Of a DNA stretch of 8,042 nt, positions 6,327-8,042 are shown piece after piece. Each line of letters starts with the position of its first letter. Position 1 is the stretch's first letter. Origin of the DNA: Pseudomonadota bacterium (lineage in GTDB: Bacteria; Pseudomonadota; Gammaproteobacteria; Burkholderiales; Rhodocyclaceae); NCBI GenBank assembly GCA_023459095.1, contig JAEWVQ010000249.1, forward strand, positions 1-8,042, in the 5' to 3' direction. The notes under the pieces are model-generated. The model ran no database searches. It was not told where the DNA came from and saw only the letters and a list, made by a program, of their open reading frames with translations. The position numbers and the translations under genes are program-made.

Positions 6327-7241
6327 ATGCCCCGTATCCCCCTGCGCCCGCTGCTTCCGTTGATCCTCGCCCTCACCACCACTGCCGCACACGCCGCCCA
6401 GGACTGCGACTTTCTCCCGACCGCCGAGCTCGACAAGGCCTTCGCCGAATTCGCCCCCTGGCAACCGATGGTCGGCGGCGCGGTCGGCCACTGCACTTTT
6501 CGCTCCAATCACCGCGCCGCGCCGAGCACGATCGGCTTCATGCAGCAGTTCAAGCCGTCGAAGGCCGACGCCAACGAGGTCTACCAGGGGATGCGACAGG
6601 GGCTGACCGGCGAATACGTCATGAAGGAAGTAAAAGGCCTGGGTGATCGTGCGTTCCGCTACGCCCCCAGGGACGACAACCCCCAAGGCCCGCACACGAC
6701 CTCGATCATCGCGCAGAAGGAGCGCCTGGTCGTCAACGTCCTGCTCAGCCTCCAGCGCCCGCTCACCGAGGCCGACGTGCTCGCCGCCGCGAGGCTCGGC
6801 CAGCTCGCGCTGCGCGACGCCAACGCCCCCGGCGCGCAACGCAAGGCCTCCGCCTGCCCGTGGTTCGAAGACGGCGGACTGAAGAAACTGTTCGGCGGCA
6901 AACCCTACGAAGTGCAGGTTCATGGCGAGAACAGCTGCATGGCGATGGACAAGGACGCGCGCGTGCTGCTGGTCTCCGCACTGCAAGCGCAGCGCGGCCT
7001 CGCGCTCGACACCCAGCACGCCGACGATTGCCGGACCCGCGACGTCCCTGAATTGGGCAAGGGCGCGAAACTGTGGTTTGCCTGCAAGAGCGGCAATCCG
7101 CGTGCCGAAACCAGCTTCGTCGAAAACGGCCTCATCATTCGACTCGCCTGGGCGGCCAATGGCACCGAACCGCGCGACGCGGAGAAGACGGAACTGATTG
7201 CTATCGCTCAAACGGCACGCACGCTGCAAGCCGCGCGGTGA
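6327..7241 (+). CDS. Exported protein with two diverged copies of a cysteine-paired domain, function unknown
   Basis: This 304-residue product starts with a signal peptide (basic start, hydrophobic core about 7-19, cleavage likely after AHA at 21-23), so it should be periplasmic or secreted. There is no lipobox. The mature part looks like a tandem duplication. Cys27 and Cys56 correspond to Cys177 and Cys204 (spacings 29 and 27). KGLGDRAF (103-110) corresponds to PELGKGAK (241-248), ERLVVNVLL (132-140) to NGLIIRLAW (267-275), and helical ends near 155-162 to 293-300, all offset by about 135-150 residues. Cys235 and Cys253 occur only in the second copy, giving six cysteines and possibly three disulfides. 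AGGAG (6315-6319) lies seven bases before the ATG. The C..L...L...F start of each copy recalls small cysteine-paired extracytoplasmic domains such as DUF3558, but I do not recognise the family. No operon partner is evident. Confidence 0.88.
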   Translation: MPRIPLRPLLPLILALTTTAAHAAQDCDFLPTAELDKAFAEFAPWQPMVGGAVGHCTFRSNHRAAPSTIGFMQQFKPSKADANEVYQGMRQGLTGEYVMKEVKGLGDRAFRYAPRDDNPQGPHTTSIIAQKERLVVNVLLSLQRPLTEADVLAAARLGQLALRDANAPGAQRKASACPWFEDGGLKKLFGGKPYEVQVHGENSCMAMDKDARVLLVSALQAQRGLALDTQHADDCRTRDVPELGKGAKLWFACKSGNPRAETSFVENGLIIRLAWAANGTEPRDAEKTELIAIAQTARTLQAAR

Positions 7242-7242
7242 A

Positions 7243-7277
7243 GATGGACTGCGGTTGATTCTTCGACCCTGACCATC
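7243..7277 (+). terminator. Imperfect hairpin right after the exported-protein stop codon
   Basis: The outer arms GATGG (7243-7247) and CCATC (7273-7277) enclose an inner stem GGTTGA (7253-7258) with TCGACC (7263-7268), which includes one G-U pair and a TTCT loop. Small internal loops separate the two stems. It lies two bases after the stop at 7241, a natural terminator position, but lacks a T-run. Confidence 0.3.
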
Positions 7278-7328
7278 TGGCAATCCGCGCTGCAGCCCAT
7301 TACGCGTCACAATGCCCGGCTATTCGCT

Positions 7329-7353
7329 GCCTCCGCCCCCTGGGGCCTGAGGC
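7329..7353 (+). other. GC-rich hairpin in the leader of the WcbI-like gene
   Basis: GCCTC (7329-7333) pairs with GAGGC (7349-7353), and an inner CCCC/GGGG stem closes a small loop. It sits 13 bases before the ribosome site GGTGA (7366-7370) of the downstream gene. It could be part of a terminator, an attenuator or chance; no T-run follows. Confidence 0.3.
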
Positions 7354-7375
7354 GCTCACGGACTTGGTGACAATC

Positions 7376-8042
7376 ATGCTTTATTACGGCAACCCGGCCC
7401 CCGAGGCTGAACTCGTCATCCTCTACGGCAACTGCCAGACGCCGTTTCTGGCCAGATTGCTGGCCGCCGCCCATGAGGGAAAGGGCTACCTGTGCGTGCT
7501 CAATCACGCCCCTCCCGGCGAGGAGCCAGGCCGGCCTTCGCCTGAGCAGATGAGCCGCTGCTGCCTGTATCTGGAACAGCACGACAGCCAAGCGGCGTTA
7601 CAGGCCGTTGGGCACGTACCGGACCTCCGCCCCTACGGCCTGCCCTTGCGGGAGTTCTTGCGCGCGCACTGCCCACCGGAATGCCCGCGAATTGTCTTCC
7701 CCAGCTTGATCATGACCTGCATGTGGCCCTTTGCGGCCGTCGGCAATCCGCGCAATGCGCCCGAGCCCGGCTATGCCTGGGGCCGCTTCCCCTACGGCAA
7801 CCGGCTAGCCCAGGAGGTGGTGGCCCAGGGCTTGAGCGGGGCCGCGGCCCTGGAAGCCTATTTGCGCCTTTCCGCCGAGCAGATGCCCGATCTGCCGGCT
7901 TTACTGGAGCGGGCGCGGGTCAAGCTGGAGGCGCGAGATGCCCATTGCGACGTGAAGATCGCCGACTATGTGTGGGGCAACTTCCGGGAGCGCCACCTGT
8001 TCCTCAGTTATGCCCACGTCCGGGCCGAAGCCATCGGTGCGC
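7376..8042 (+). CDS. WcbI-like polysaccharide biosynthesis protein (putative acetyltransferase), truncated by window edge
   Basis: The visible 222 residues follow the WcbI family pattern. WcbI proteins belong to capsule/surface polysaccharide loci and are proposed to act as acetyltransferases. Visible features in order: VILYGNCQ (14-21), the N-terminal signature with Cys20; a middle part with RIVFPSLI then MWPF (105-119); FPYGNRLAQEV (138-148); an AYLRLS helix region (161-166); and DVKIADYVWGNFRERHLFL (192-210), resembling the family's late motif that precedes a histidine (SYAHV here). There is no signal peptide or membrane segment, so it is likely cytoplasmic. The ATG at 7376 has GGTGA (7366-7370) five bases upstream; a GTG at 7367 is less well placed. 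Codons such as TTA, CTA, AGA, GTA and ATT occur here and are rare in the other genes of the window, hinting at different origin. The C-terminus lies outside the window. Confidence 0.8.
   Translation, partial: MLYYGNPAPEAELVILYGNCQTPFLARLLAAAHEGKGYLCVLNHAPPGEEPGRPSPEQMSRCCLYLEQHDSQAALQAVGHVPDLRPYGLPLREFLRAHCPPECPRIVFPSLIMTCMWPFAAVGNPRNAPEPGYAWGRFPYGNRLAQEVVAQGLSGAAALEAYLRLSAEQMPDLPALLERARVKLEARDAHCDVKIADYVWGNFRERHLFLSYAHVRAEAIGA

Noticed and set aside
6171..7310. A long minus-strand open frame opposite the exported-protein gene.
   Set aside because: It has no ribosome site or domain, and the plus strand has a signal peptide, a good ribosome site and a duplicated domain structure.
1..8042. CRISPR arrays, tRNA/rRNA genes, insertion sequences or prophage genes.
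   Set aside because: No regularly spaced repeats, tRNA-like cloverleaf, transposase motif or terminal repeats were seen on either strand.

Overview
The window is very GC-rich and its codons end overwhelmingly in G or C, which gives long spurious open frames on both strands. Base composition, multi-domain membrane sensors, a c-di-GMP cyclase and a flagellar-cap-like protein all fit a free-living betaproteobacterium, most likely of the Azoarcus/Thauera (Rhodocyclales) type. This placement is an inference from style, not from a marker gene.

Layout, left to right. (1) Positions 1-2685, minus strand: most of a membrane-bound hybrid histidine kinase (periplasmic sensor, PAS, HisKA, HATPase, receiver). 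It is cut by the left window edge, so its C-terminus is missing. (2) 2686-3193: a non-coding stretch with a candidate promoter for the kinase, a possible frame-broken gene remnant on the minus strand, a perfect GC-rich inverted repeat, and an extended -10 promoter for the next gene. (3) 3194-4036, plus strand: a 280-residue protein resembling the C-terminal half of the flagellar cap protein FliD, without the FliD N-terminal half. (4) 4037-4064: a short convergent spacer with a tight hairpin. (5) 4065-5972, minus strand: a complete membrane diguanylate cyclase (periplasmic Cache-like sensor, PAS, GGDEF with an intact product-inhibition site). (6) 5973-6326: a divergent regulatory region with a strong 34-base inverted repeat in the cyclase leader and an AT-rich promoter island. 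(7) 6327-7241, plus strand: an exported protein of unknown function built from two diverged copies of one domain, with six cysteines. (8) 7376 to the right edge, plus strand: the N-terminal 222 codons of a WcbI-like polysaccharide-biosynthesis protein (putative acetyltransferase family), with codon use somewhat unlike its neighbours.

Two signal-input proteins, a kinase and a c-di-GMP synthase, face each other across a flagellar-cap-like gene, and a surface-polysaccharide type gene lies nearby. A local theme of motile-to-sessile switching is plausible, but no gene here proves it. I found no RNA genes, CRISPR array or mobile element. I did not find a clear-cut new multi-gene system. The best leads are the stand-alone FliD-C-like protein, the duplicated cysteine-paired exported protein, and the hairpin in the cyclase leader.
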